A stretch of 64,000 bases of DNA from Sulfurimonas lithotrophica (GTDB lineage: Bacteria > Campylobacterota > Campylobacteria > Campylobacterales > Sulfurimonadaceae), in NCBI RefSeq assembly GCF_009258225.1, contig NZ_CP043617.1:806001-870000 (forward strand), written 5' to 3'. Shown here one piece after another: positions 41,908 to 50,864 of this stretch. Below the pieces are notes generated by a model. It saw only the letters and a list, made by a program, of their open reading frames with translations. It searched no databases and was not told the DNA's origin. How positions within the stretch are numbered: the first letter of the stretch is position 1; every line of letters starts with the position of its first letter. The translations under genes were made by a program, and so were the position numbers.

Positions 41908-43851
41908 ATGTTCCAAACTATTAGGGGTATTTTTTTGACAAAGTCTTTTATATTAATTTTGCTCAGTTTAAATCTTTTGTATGGACAAACTTTAAACTCT
42001 TTGCTGGAAGAATATGAAACAAATACACAAAAATCACTGCATACGATTGACGAGAAACTTGGAAACGTAACAATATATTCACAAAAAGATTTAAGACTTA
42101 TGCAATATACCACTTTAAGTGATTTGCTTAAAGAACTCCCCGTAAGTAATTTAAATAAAAATAAGTTCGGTGCTTCAAACCTCTCATTGCCAGGCAGTAA
42201 AACCGATGTCAGCGGTTTTTTCAGAATATTTATAAATAACCATGAAGTAAGTTCAAACTATACGATGAGTCCAACGGCAACCTGGATGGAACTGCCTATG
42301 GATATGGTGGACTATATTGAAGTATATAGAGGAAACAGCTCTTTTGCTTTGGGAAGTGAAAACGGCATATTTTTTATAAGAATATATACCAAAAAAGCTT
42401 CAAAAGAAAATGCTTCAAGGATTTACGGAGCCGTTACGGACAACGGTTCAAACTTGGAAGCATTTTCATATTCGGAAACTTTGGAGAATGGTTGGTCATA
42501 TTTGGCATACTTGAGTTCTGCTAAGATAAATAATTATCAAAGATATAAATATAATAAAATAAAAAATGATTCAAATAAAAAGTACTTGTATCTAAATATT
42601 GAAAAAGAAGATACCGATATTAATATCGCTTATTCATATGACAATAAAGAAAACTATTTCGGTCTTTCTTTAGATGCTGACTTGGATTACGGAAAATCAA
42701 CATCGCAAGATTTTTTTGTGGATTATACGGGCTATTTTTTAAATGACAACTCCTTAAAACTAAATCTCTCATACGATTTTAATAAATGTGAATATAAAGA
42801 GATAAATAATGAAGGTTTAGCATTAATCCCGGTAATTGATTTTTCAAATCCCGGTACTACTATTCCAAAAGAATATTATGATAATAAGGATGTTACTAAA
42901 ACAAGTGCACTAGTTTCAAAAACAATAAAAAGCAACTCTAATAACTTACTCTTAGGTCTAAGTTTTCAAGAGAAAAAATATACGATGAATAACTCATATA
43001 CGATTAATTTTGCAAATGTGATGACATATATAGATAAATTTTCAGGGTTTGATAAAGAAAAAAAATATTCTTTATTTGTGCAGGATGATTATAAAGTCAA
43101 TGAAAATTTTTTGTTGGTATTAAACGGTAAACTTGATAAATATGTTCGAAACAATAATCTTAAAAATATAAAAAACGAGCAATATAGAATAGGAGCTATA
43201 TATACGATAAATGAAAACTTTGGTTTAAAAACATTTCACACCAAAACAAATATAGCTCCATCTTTTTATACTTTGGATTTTGCTGATAAAAGGACACCGA
43301 ATTTAGATAGACAAAGATATATTTACAGTTTTATAGAAGGTATATATGCAGATGATGATATCAGGTTTAGTATATTGTACAACGATATAAAAATCAAAGA
43401 TTTTATATACTATTCTCCGATAGGTTATATCAATGTAGATCATACGATAAAATCGAAAAATTTGATACTAGATATAGTTTATGAACTATCCAAAAATAAT
43501 ACTTTTTATATAAACTATTATACTACCAAACTAAGTGAACACTTTAATAACTCATATAGAGGCGGTTTTGTAAAGTTAACCGGTGAACAGGATAAGTTTG
43601 AGTATTTTACATCTTTAGTTTACCGTAACGGCTACAGTTATTATAGTGTATCGACAGATGATAGTTTTAATTTTAATATGGGTCTAACCTATAAAGTAAA
43701 CAATGATATATCCATAAGTATAAAAGCTGAAAATATTTTAGACGATTCGACTAAATCTCTTTACAAAGAAGGATTTATACAAGAAAACGGAAATTTCGCT
43801 TTAGAAGATTATGAACGTGAAATCACTCTAAGTACAAAGTGGGTGTTTTAA
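41908..43851 (+). CDS. TonB-dependent outer membrane receptor, substrate unknown
   Basis: 647 residues from ATG 41908 (AAGTGAG in front); a GTG at 41899 is in frame but has no ribosome site. A signal peptide (FILILLSLNLLYG) is followed by a plug domain (TIYSQKDLRLMQYTTLSDLLKELP, then DYIEVYRGNSSFALGSENGIFFIRIYTK) and a 22-strand-type barrel with alternating aromatic strands ending in the aromatic WVF. It imports or senses a bound ligand using TonB energy. Because it lies between hydrogenase and nickel genes, nickel is a candidate ligand, but no His-rich site is obvious. Its stop overlaps the next start by one base, in one unit with a periplasmic protein and a diguanylate cyclase. Confidence 0.8.
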   Translation: MFQTIRGIFLTKSFILILLSLNLLYGQTLNSLLEEYETNTQKSLHTIDEKLGNVTIYSQKDLRLMQYTTLSDLLKELPVSNLNKNKFGASNLSLPGSKTDVSGFFRIFINNHEVSSNYTMSPTATWMELPMDMVDYIEVYRGNSSFALGSENGIFFIRIYTKKASKENASRIYGAVTDNGSNLEAFSYSETLENGWSYLAYLSSAKINNYQRYKYNKIKNDSNKKYLYLNIEKEDTDINIAYSYDNKENYFGLSLDADLDYGKSTSQDFFVDYTGYFLNDNSLKLNLSYDFNKCEYKEINNEGLALIPVIDFSNPGTTIPKEYYDNKDVTKTSALVSKTIKSNSNNLLLGLSFQEKKYTMNNSYTINFANVMTYIDKFSGFDKEKKYSLFVQDDYKVNENFLLVLNGKLDKYVRNNNLKNIKNEQYRIGAIYTINENFGLKTFHTKTNIAPSFYTLDFADKRTPNLDRQRYIYSFIEGIYADDDIRFSILYNDIKIKDFIYYSPIGYINVDHTIKSKNLILDIVYELSKNNTFYINYYTTKLSEHFNNSYRGGFVKLTGEQDKFEYFTSLVYRNGYSYYSVSTDDSFNFNMGLTYKVNNDISISIKAENILDDSTKSLYKEGFIQENGNFALEDYEREITLSTKWVF

Positions 43852-44309
43852 TGAGAGTTCTTTTTATATTATTAACACTTATTTCACTTAGTTTTTCCAA
43901 ACAACAGGTGTTTATGCTTGATGAATATGATAAAGAGATAGAACTCGAAGCTAAGATAATTTCAAAAATTGCAACGGCTACTTTAAATAATAAAATTAAG
44001 ATATATATACCTAATATTTCCAAACACGAACAAGAGATATATTCAAAATATTTTGATTTAAGCGAAGATTGTAAATATGCCGATTTTATTTTTGACAAAA
44101 AAGGTTCTTTGGCAAATAGTTGTAAGAATTCTACCAAACTGTTTTTTACAAACAACTATAAAAAACTTGTCTCGGACAGTAGATATTTTGGAGCATTTTT
44201 TTGGAATAAAAGCAGACCTAATATAGTATTTATAAAAAAAAGGCTTCAAAAGAACAATATCAAACTTTCTAAAGAGTATGAACAGTTTATAGAAGATATT
44301 TATGAATAA
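43851..44309 (+). CDS. Small periplasmic protein coupled to a diguanylate cyclase (YfiR-like layout)
   Basis: 152 residues from ATG 43851 (TAATG junction with the receptor gene). A signal peptide (VLFILLTLISLSFS) precedes an alpha/beta domain with CKYADFIF, KLFFTNN and GAFFWNKSRPNIVFIKKRLQKNNIKLS. This order resembles the YfiR/DUF4154 family (C-x-x-(A/I)-x-x-(I/L)-F, a (L/V)-T strand, then G-A/G-x-I...F-x-I-N...L-x-L-S), periplasmic proteins that restrain a membrane diguanylate cyclase. The match is by eye and weak. It overlaps the cyclase gene by eight bases, which supports a joint function. Confidence 0.6.
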   Translation: MRVLFILLTLISLSFSKQQVFMLDEYDKEIELEAKIISKIATATLNNKIKIYIPNISKHEQEIYSKYFDLSEDCKYADFIFDKKGSLANSCKNSTKLFFTNNYKKLVSDSRYFGAFFWNKSRPNIVFIKKRLQKNNIKLSKEYEQFIEDIYE

Positions 44310-45471
44310 AAAAAATGTTTTAAGGCATCCTTATTATTTAAGTATTATCGCAATAGGCACTATCTCTTTTTTAATGATTTTATTATTTTTAATAATAAAA
44401 TATGAAAAAAGTATAGAAAACGATATGTTTAAAATATCTACTTCCGATGTTTTTCAAATAACTAAACATAAAGCAAACTATATAAAAAGCATATTGGGGG
44501 AGAGTGATAGTTTTATCGATGATATAAAATCAGATGAAAATCTAAGAATAAACTTAGAGAGAAATATAAAAAATCTTTTAACGACAAATATAAAATATTC
44601 TTACATAGTTTATAAAGATGAAAATGATGTTTTTAGGTTTTTAATAGATGCTTCTCCCGAGAGTGAAAAATCTATGTTAAACCAAAAGTTTGATGTTACG
44701 AGTAAAAAGTGGTTTGAAATATACACAAAAAAAGAGCCTTTGCTTATTAAACATCATCTTTTACAAAAATTATATATAAGCTATTTAGTACCGATAATAA
44801 ATAAAGATAATGTTGAACTTATACTGGTTATAGATTTTTCGATAAATAAAATATCTGAAATAAATAATATTATAACGATTATGAAAATTGGGATTATCCT
44901 AATTATAGTTGTTATCTTAACTGCATTATTATTAGTTGTTTTCCAACTTATTAAATACAAAACTATGAGAAAATCATCTTTTACTGATAGGCTGACAAAC
45001 ATATATAACAGAAATTATCTTCATCATATAGAAAATAATATAAAACTCGACGAATATGTTTTAAGCGTATTGGATATTGATTATTTTAAAAAAATAAACG
45101 ATACCTACGGTCATGATATAGGGGATGAAGTCTTACAGAAAATAGGGAGTGTTTTACTGCACACTTTAAGAGAAGATGATGACATAGCTATTAGATACGG
45201 TGGCGAAGAGTTTGTTATTTTAATTAAAATAAAAAATGAAAATACAAAAGCATCCATAAGTGTAATTCAAAGAATATTCAACAGAATAAAAGAACACAAA
45301 TTTTTTGTAAAAGATGAAGAATATATTCATATTACATCATCTATAGGGGTAAATGTAAGTCCAGGCGACTATGATAATTTTGCAGAGGCATTTAAGGCTG
45401 CAGATATGGCACTTTATGAAGCTAAAAATAGCGGAAGAAACAATATAAAGTTTTCAAGAAAAAATACTTAA
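44302..45471 (+). CDS. Membrane diguanylate cyclase (GGDEF)
   Basis: 389 residues. A membrane helix at about 14-33, a periplasmic region of about 155 residues, a second helix at about 190-213, then a GGDEF domain. The active site reads RYGGEEF near residue 300, and the metal-binding DIDYFKKINDTYGHDIGDEVL is intact, so it should make cyclic di-GMP. The inhibitory I-site RxxD is shifted by one residue (LREDDDIAI), so feedback control may be lost. Sensing probably goes through the periplasmic part, alone or with the protein encoded just upstream. Cyclic di-GMP could affect the LapA-like adhesin through an LapD/LapG pair, which is not in this window. Confidence 0.9.
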   Translation: MNKKNVLRHPYYLSIIAIGTISFLMILLFLIIKYEKSIENDMFKISTSDVFQITKHKANYIKSILGESDSFIDDIKSDENLRINLERNIKNLLTTNIKYSYIVYKDENDVFRFLIDASPESEKSMLNQKFDVTSKKWFEIYTKKEPLLIKHHLLQKLYISYLVPIINKDNVELILVIDFSINKISEINNIITIMKIGIILIIVVILTALLLVVFQLIKYKTMRKSSFTDRLTNIYNRNYLHHIENNIKLDEYVLSVLDIDYFKKINDTYGHDIGDEVLQKIGSVLLHTLREDDDIAIRYGGEEFVILIKIKNENTKASISVIQRIFNRIKEHKFFVKDEEYIHITSSIGVNVSPGDYDNFAEAFKAADMALYEAKNSGRNNIKFSRKNT

Positions 45472-45553
45472 TATATTAATTTGTACAAACTAAATGCTTT
45501 TTTAATAAAAAAGTTCCAATTTAAACTCAATTTTAATATAAAAATATAAAATA

Positions 45554-45573
45554 TGAACAGCTATTCAGTTTTA
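45554..45573 (+). promoter_or_regulatory. TetR-type operator candidate upstream of the nickel/hyp operon
   Basis: TGAA-CAGCT-ATTCAGTTTTA matches the sequence upstream of hydA at 33940-33959 in 15 fixed positions with equal spacing. A TATAAA -10-like box lies at 45545-45550, directly in front. Confidence 0.58.
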
Positions 45574-45584
45574 AGGAGATTATC

Positions 45585-46226
45585 TTGGAAAATCTAGGTT
45601 TGGCAATTATTTTTTGGTACGGTATATTACACGCGTTTGGTCCAGATCATCTAACGGCTATAGCCGATTTTTCAATAGGTAAATCAAAGAAAAAAACACT
45701 GTTTATCACTACTCTTTTTGCAATAGGACACGGGATTACTCTTTTTGTCTTTGCAAAAATTCTACAAACTTATCATATAAGCGATGCAGTTTTAGGTTAC
45801 GGTGACACAATCTCTTCAGTTGTGATTATAAGTATGGGGATATATCTTCTCTATATGGTCTTAAACGATAAAATCCATCTTAAAAAACACGTTCACGAAA
45901 ATAAAGAACATATACATATCTGGTTTGGAGATGAACATAAACACGATTCAAAAGACAGTGTGAGTGCTTTTAGTATAGGGATGCTTATGGGTATAGGCGG
46001 AGTTCGCGGTATGCTTATCACTTTAGGAGTTGTAGAGAGTCAAAATGTGGACTTTATGTTAGTTGGTGCTTTTACTTTGGGTGTGATGGTAATATTCATA
46101 GGTTTTGGTGCTATTATTCTTTATATAAACCAAAATCTTTTAAACTCAAAACAAAATATAAGAAGAGTATTTGCAAGTGCGGGAATAATTTCTGTACTAG
46201 TCGGCTCAAATATGATAATAGGATAA
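45585..46226 (+). CDS. Nickel/cobalt permease, NicO/RcnA-like
   Basis: 213 residues starting at TTG, placed by AAGGAG at 45573-45578. About six membrane helices. The motif HAFGPDHLTAI near residue 16 corresponds to the H-x4-D-H metal-recognition motif of nickel/cobalt transporters, and a His-rich loop (HVHENKEHIHIW...EHKHD) lies at about residues 105-125. A second motif GIGGVRGMLI occurs after it. It sits just before hypB and behind the shared operator, so nickel uptake for hydrogenase assembly is its likely job. An efflux role, as for RcnA, is possible but less likely in this context. Confidence 0.82.
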   Translation: MENLGLAIIFWYGILHAFGPDHLTAIADFSIGKSKKKTLFITTLFAIGHGITLFVFAKILQTYHISDAVLGYGDTISSVVIISMGIYLLYMVLNDKIHLKKHVHENKEHIHIWFGDEHKHDSKDSVSAFSIGMLMGIGGVRGMLITLGVVESQNVDFMLVGAFTLGVMVIFIGFGAIILYINQNLLNSKQNIRRVFASAGIISVLVGSNMIIG

Positions 46227-46235
46227 GGAGATTTT

Positions 46236-47012
46236 ATGTGTGCAGATTGCGGATGCAGTATAACAGACAGTAGTGTAGCAGTGGGACATCATCATAGTCA
46301 TGGGAGTAGTGAGGAGCATCAGAAGGCTCATGCGCATCTACATGATAATCCTCAGTTAAACGATAAAAAAACTATAGATGTTATTAGTAAAATACTGGAT
46401 AAAAATGATCATGAAGCCGGACATAACCGTGCACATTTTGATAAGAATAATGTCCTTAGTATAAATCTGATGAGCTCACCGGGAAGTGGAAAGACAACTC
46501 TTTTAGAACATCTGGCTGATTTTGTAGATTTTAAATTCGGTGTTGTAGAGGGTGACTTGGAGACAAGCCGCGATGCAGACAGACTAAAAGCAAAAGGTAT
46601 AGAAGCTCACCAGATTCAAACAGGTTCGGCTTGTCATTTGGATGCCTTTATGGTTCACAAGGCACTTCACCATATGGATTTAGCTAATATTGACGTGTGT
46701 TTTGTAGAAAATGTAGGAAACCTTGTATGTCCTGCCTCGTATGATGTCGGAAGTCATCTAAACATAGTGTTGGTTTCGGTTCCCGAAGGTGAGGACAAGA
46801 TTGCAAAATATCCGGTTATGTTTCGTCAGGCTGATTTGATACTCTTTACCAAGACAGATTTGCTGCCGTATTTTGAATACGATATAGAAAAAGAAAAAGA
46901 CTCAGCTAGAAAGCTAAAACCAAACGTAGATATACTCGAAGTAAGTACGAAAGATGTGGATTCACTTAAAAAAGTAGCAGCTTGGATAAAGTTTAAAATG
47001 GAGATGAGATAA
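46236..47012 (+). CDS. hypB: HypB nickel GTPase
   Basis: 258 residues. It inserts nickel into the hydrogenase large subunit with HypA, driven by GTP hydrolysis. The N-terminus has the high-affinity nickel site C2-x-x-C5-G-C7 and a His-rich stretch (GHHHSHGSSEEHQKAHAHLH) for storage. The G domain has P-loop SSPGSGKTT, the second metal site with ACHLDAFMVH and VGNLVCPASYDVG, and TKTDLLP as the NKxD equivalent. Overlaps hypC by one base; ten bases after the nickel permease gene. Confidence 0.96.
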   Translation: MCADCGCSITDSSVAVGHHHSHGSSEEHQKAHAHLHDNPQLNDKKTIDVISKILDKNDHEAGHNRAHFDKNNVLSINLMSSPGSGKTTLLEHLADFVDFKFGVVEGDLETSRDADRLKAKGIEAHQIQTGSACHLDAFMVHKALHHMDLANIDVCFVENVGNLVCPASYDVGSHLNIVLVSVPEGEDKIAKYPVMFRQADLILFTKTDLLPYFEYDIEKEKDSARKLKPNVDILEVSTKDVDSLKKVAAWIKFKMEMR

Positions 47013-47275
47013 TGTGCCTTTCAATCCCCTCTAAAGTCGTAAAAATAGACAAAGAGCTAAATATGGCTACGGTTGATACGATGGGTATAAAACGTGAAGC
47101 TTCACTTGATTTAATGGCAGAAGATGATGTAAAGATAGGGGACTATGTACTTCTTCATATAGGCTTTATTATGAACAAGATAGATGAAGAAGATGCTTTA
47201 GCATCTATAGATACATACAAAGAACTGATTGAGCTTATGGATGAAGAGGAAAGGCAAAAGGCAATTTTGGAATGA
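47012..47275 (+). CDS. hypC: HypC chaperone
   Basis: 87 residues. Begins M-C-L-S-I-P-S, with the essential Cys2 that binds the Fe(CN)2CO unit with HypD and delivers it to the large subunit precursor. The OB-fold pattern VKIDKELNMATVDTMGIKREASLDLM and GDYVLLHIGFIMNKIDEEDA is typical. It overlaps hypB by one base and hypD by four, so HypC and HypD are made in step. It is the only HypC/HybG-type chaperone here, so presumably serves both HydB and HupL. Confidence 0.96.
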   Translation: MCLSIPSKVVKIDKELNMATVDTMGIKREASLDLMAEDDVKIGDYVLLHIGFIMNKIDEEDALASIDTYKELIELMDEEERQKAILE

Positions 47276-48414
47276 GTTTAGAACTTAAAAATCTCTATGA
47301 TAATTTTAGAGATGCAGATACCATAAAAGCATATGCAAAAATCATAGCCGAAGATGCAAAAAAACTGCAAAACCCTATAAATATTATGGAGGTGTGCGGA
47401 GGTCATACCCATACTATTATGAAATACGGTATCCCTCAACTACTGCCCGAAAATATAAAGTTTATCCACGGTCCGGGTTGTCCGGTTTGCATCATGCCAA
47501 AAGAGCGGATAGACCATGCATATATACTCTCAATGCAAGAGGATGTGATACTTGTAACTTTGGGTGATATGATTAAAGTACCGGGAAGTAACGGCAGTCT
47601 GCAAGCTGCAAGAAGTAAAGGTGCTGACGTAAGATTTGTGTATTCACCTATGGAGTGCATCAAGATAGCAGAAGAAAATCCAAATAAGAAAGTTATATTT
47701 TTTGCCATAGGGTTTGAAACCACAACTCCTATGACTGCCGCACTATTAGATGCTGTTATAAAAAAAGATATTAAAAATATTTACTTTCATATCAACCATG
47801 TAACGGTACCTGAAGTTATGCGTGAACTTATAGATTCACGTGATGAGCACGTTGATAGTTACAACAACAAGATAGATGCTTTTCTTGGACCGTCTCACGT
47901 TAGCGTAATAAGCGGAAGCAAGATATATGAAGAGTTTCCAAGGGATTATAAAAGACCCGTAGTGGTCTCAGGTTTTGAACCTGTCGATGTTATGCAGGCA
48001 ATCTCTATGATACTCAAGCAGTTTATACAAAACAGATGTGAGTTAGAAATCGAGTATAAAAGACTTGTCTCATATGATGGAAACCTAAAAGCCCAAAGTC
48101 TTATAGATAAATACTTTGAAAAACGCGGCATGTTCAAATGGCGTGGACTTGGAAATATTCCTGATTCTGCTTTAAAACTAAGAGATGAGTACGCTAAGTA
48201 CGATGCCGAGATAATATACAAAGAAGTCCTGCCTTTAGAAGAGATAGAGGATCATAAACTCTGCATCTGCGGCGATATTTTACGTGGTATGGCAAATCCG
48301 CCCGAATGTACTATATTTGGCACTGCATGTAAACCTTCAAGCCCTGTTGGAAGCTGTATGGTAAGTAGTGAAGGGGCATGTGCGGCATATTATAAATATG
48401 GAAACTTATTATGA
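47272..48414 (+). CDS. hypD: HypD, scaffold for the Fe(CN)2CO cofactor
   Basis: 380 residues. HypD carries a [4Fe-4S] cluster and with HypC is the platform on which the iron receives cyanide and CO. Conserved pieces are MEVCGGHTHTIMKYG, HGPGCPVCIMP, the TTTP strand (GFETTTPMTAALL), GFEPVDVM, and the C-terminal cluster Cys in KLCICGDILRG, PPECTIFGTACKPSSPVGSCMVSSEGACAAYY. Length is normal. Start ATG overlaps hypC by four bases and the stop overlaps sixA by four. Confidence 0.96.
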   Translation: MSLELKNLYDNFRDADTIKAYAKIIAEDAKKLQNPINIMEVCGGHTHTIMKYGIPQLLPENIKFIHGPGCPVCIMPKERIDHAYILSMQEDVILVTLGDMIKVPGSNGSLQAARSKGADVRFVYSPMECIKIAEENPNKKVIFFAIGFETTTPMTAALLDAVIKKDIKNIYFHINHVTVPEVMRELIDSRDEHVDSYNNKIDAFLGPSHVSVISGSKIYEEFPRDYKRPVVVSGFEPVDVMQAISMILKQFIQNRCELEIEYKRLVSYDGNLKAQSLIDKYFEKRGMFKWRGLGNIPDSALKLRDEYAKYDAEIIYKEVLPLEEIEDHKLCICGDILRGMANPPECTIFGTACKPSSPVGSCMVSSEGACAAYYKYGNLL

Positions 48415-48899
48415 AAAAGCTTTTTTTAATAAGACATGCAAAATCCTCTTGGAGTGATATGAATTTGGATGACTTCGATCGACCTCTTAATAAACGCGGA
48501 CTTCAAAATGCTCCTATGATGGCAAAGCGTTTAAAAGAAAAAGGTGTGATGCCTGATATTATATTGTCAAGTCCCGCTAAACGTGCCAAAAAAACGGCTA
48601 GTATTATCGCAGACGGTATAGGTTTTTCTAAGAAGGTAAAGTTTGATGATGAATTATATGAAGCAATGCCTAGTTTGTTGCACTCTAAAATAATAAACAT
48701 AAAAGACAAACATGAATGTGCATTTTTAATCGGACACAACCCTGAGTTAAATATGATAGCGGAAGATTTTATCGATTTTGGAGAGAATATAGTGACTTGC
48801 GGAATTGTTGAGATTGAATTTAAATGTGATTCTTGGGCAAAAGTAAATAGCAAAAATGCTAAATTTCTTTCTTATGATTATCCAAAAAAAGGCAATTGA
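48411..48899 (+). CDS. sixA: SixA-like phosphohistidine phosphatase
   Basis: 162 residues of the histidine phosphatase superfamily. The catalytic motif is LIRHAKSSW (R-H) at residues 6-14, followed by DRPLNKRG, SSPAKRAKKTA and the second catalytic His in IGHNPELN. SixA in E. coli removes phosphate from phosphohistidine proteins such as NPr of the nitrogen PTS. There is no known tie to hydrogenase maturation; it overlaps hypD by four bases and so is co-transcribed with the hyp genes. Confidence 0.87.
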   Translation: MKKLFLIRHAKSSWSDMNLDDFDRPLNKRGLQNAPMMAKRLKEKGVMPDIILSSPAKRAKKTASIIADGIGFSKKVKFDDELYEAMPSLLHSKIINIKDKHECAFLIGHNPELNMIAEDFIDFGENIVTCGIVEIEFKCDSWAKVNSKNAKFLSYDYPKKGN

Positions 48900-48902
48900 T
48901 AG

Positions 48903-49922
48903 ATGCAATACAGATACATAGGAAAAACAGGTCTTAGAGTTACGCCCATTTGTTTAGGAACTATGAGTTTTGGTTCATGGAGTGATGAGAAAGAATCTTA
49001 CAAAATTATGGATAAAGCGGTTGATTTTGGAATAAATTTCTTTGATACGGCAGAACTTTATCCTGTCCCTCCAAAAGCAAAATACACAGGTGAGACTGAA
49101 CATATTATAGGAAAATGGCTAAAGGGTAAAAAAAGAGAAAATCTTATAATAGCATCTAAAGTCGCAGGTGCGGCAAACGGTTGGTTTGTACCTCCCATTC
49201 GTAATGGTATGACGGCAATTGACAGCTTTCATATAAAAACCGCGATAGAGGGAAGTTTAAAAAGACTAGGTACAGATTATATAGATTTGTATCAGATGCA
49301 TTGGCCGGATAACGTAGTACCCATAGAGGAGTCTTTAAAAGCTTTTGATGAGTTGGTTAAAGAGGGTAAGGTACGCTATCTTGGAACATCAAACGACACG
49401 GCTTACGGTTTGACTAAAGCAAACGAGACCTCTAAAAGACTAGGCATAGCAAGATTTGAATCGATTCAAAATAACTTTTCACTAAACAATCCAAGGTTTT
49501 TAGACGAGCTTGCAAACGTATGTAAAAAAGAAAATATATCACTGCTTCCATACTCACCAATAGCAGGAGGAGTATTAAGCGGAAAATATAACGGCGAGTT
49601 CTTACCTAGTATAGCAAGATATTCAGACTATTTAAAAAGTGAAAATCCAAGATTAAAAGCACAGGGTACAAGGTTTGTAAATGAGAAGTCTTTAGCCGCA
49701 ACTGTAAAATATATGGAGCTTGCTAAAAAACTGGAAATTTCACCCGTAACTTTAGCAGTGGCATATTCAAAGCAGTTTGACTTTGTGGCATCCACTATTA
49801 TAGGTGCAAGGACTGCAAAGCAATTGGATGAGTCTTTTTCGGCTATGGATATAAACTTGAATGATGAGACTATGAAAGAGATACAAGATATTCAAAATGA
49901 AATAATGTACCCGATGGGTTGA
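48903..49922 (+). CDS. Aldo/keto reductase, Tas/YajO-like
   Basis: 339 residues forming a TIM-barrel NADPH-dependent oxidoreductase. Start RYIGKTGLRVTPICLGTMSFG is typical. The catalytic tetrad is visible: Asp and Tyr in FFDTAELYP, Lys in IASKV and His in YQMHWPD. Cofactor-binding segments are near ENNFSLN-like QNNFSLNNP and STIIGARTAKQLDE. Substrate unknown. It is the last gene of the nickel-hyp run, three bases after sixA, and is followed by a separate promoter for uspA. Confidence 0.88.
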   Translation: MQYRYIGKTGLRVTPICLGTMSFGSWSDEKESYKIMDKAVDFGINFFDTAELYPVPPKAKYTGETEHIIGKWLKGKKRENLIIASKVAGAANGWFVPPIRNGMTAIDSFHIKTAIEGSLKRLGTDYIDLYQMHWPDNVVPIEESLKAFDELVKEGKVRYLGTSNDTAYGLTKANETSKRLGIARFESIQNNFSLNNPRFLDELANVCKKENISLLPYSPIAGGVLSGKYNGEFLPSIARYSDYLKSENPRLKAQGTRFVNEKSLAATVKYMELAKKLEISPVTLAVAYSKQFDFVASTIIGARTAKQLDESFSAMDINLNDETMKEIQDIQNEIMYPMG

Positions 49923-49942
49923 GTATAAATAACCATTGTTTG

Positions 49943-49951
49943 TGATATAAT
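49943..49951 (+). promoter_or_regulatory. Extended -10 promoter of uspA-hypE-hypX-hypA
   Basis: TGATATAAT in the 55-base gap before uspA, with AAGGAG at 49964-49969 in front of the ATG. It splits the hyp genes into two transcripts. Confidence 0.62.
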
Positions 49952-49977
49952 AAACTTAAATATAAGGAGATATTAAA

Positions 49978-50835
49978 ATGGATAATTTTAAAAATATTGT
50001 TGTGGGATTGGATATCTCAAAGAATTCATTACAAATTTTAAAAAGAGCTTTTTCTCTAGCAAATGAAAATAAATCAAAAATTACAATAGTTCATGCCATT
50101 GATACTAACTGGCTCGATAGTATTTTATCGGATATCAATTTTGAAGATGTAAAAGATAGTGCTAAAAAAGAGATTGAAAAAGAGATATCTTCTTTTGATA
50201 CAAATAATATTGAGTATTCTATAATTGTAGATAAAAAAGATCCATCCTCTTTTATAATAAATACGGCAAAAGATATACAAGCAAGTTTAGTTATAATCGG
50301 GGAAAATTCAAAAGAAAATTTTGAAACCAAAGTTTTTGGAACAACTGCACATAAAGTAGCACAAAATAGCAATATACCTTTGTTGATTATAAAAAACAAT
50401 TATAATAATCCATATGAAAATATAGTTGCTTTTACGGACTTTTCTAAAGTTTCTTTAGATGGAATTAAATTTTCGAATGATTTTTTCAATAAAGACGATA
50501 TAAAAGTTGTTTCAGCATATCAACAGGCAAGTGAACTTACTCTTAGATACTATAATAATTACGAAAATAAAGATAAGATTCAATTAAAAATAAAAGAAAA
50601 AAAAGAAGAAGAGTTTAGAAGTTTTGTTGAACAAAATAGTATAAAAAATGCTCAATTACTTGAAGATACGTACAGTGTTAAAAATATATTGTCTGAGTAT
50701 GTTGATAAAAACAAAAACGATTTAGTTGTTTTAGGTTCTAAAGGTATAAATAACTCAAGTTCTTTATTATATGGATCAACATCATCTTATTTGATGGAAA
50801 ACTTAAATAGTGATATTTTAGTTTTTGTACCATAG
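49978..50835 (+). CDS. Universal stress protein with two UspA domains
   Basis: 285 residues, two tandem UspA folds (about 1-140 and 141-285). The first has VIIGENSKENFETKVFGTTAHKV, the second VVLGSKGINNSSSLLYGSTSSYL, both close to the ATP-binding G-x2-G-x9-G-(S/T) loop, the second best preserved. Tandem Usp proteins are cytosolic and respond to starvation, oxygen or redox stress. It has its own extended -10 promoter and leads into hypE 29 bases later, so hypE, hypX and hypA may be under stress-linked control. Confidence 0.88.
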   Translation: MDNFKNIVVGLDISKNSLQILKRAFSLANENKSKITIVHAIDTNWLDSILSDINFEDVKDSAKKEIEKEISSFDTNNIEYSIIVDKKDPSSFIINTAKDIQASLVIIGENSKENFETKVFGTTAHKVAQNSNIPLLIIKNNYNNPYENIVAFTDFSKVSLDGIKFSNDFFNKDDIKVVSAYQQASELTLRYYNNYENKDKIQLKIKEKKEEEFRSFVEQNSIKNAQLLEDTYSVKNILSEYVDKNKNDLVVLGSKGINNSSSLLYGSTSSYLMENLNSDILVFVP

Positions 50836-50864
50836 TGTGAAAAATAAACAACAAATAAAAACAT

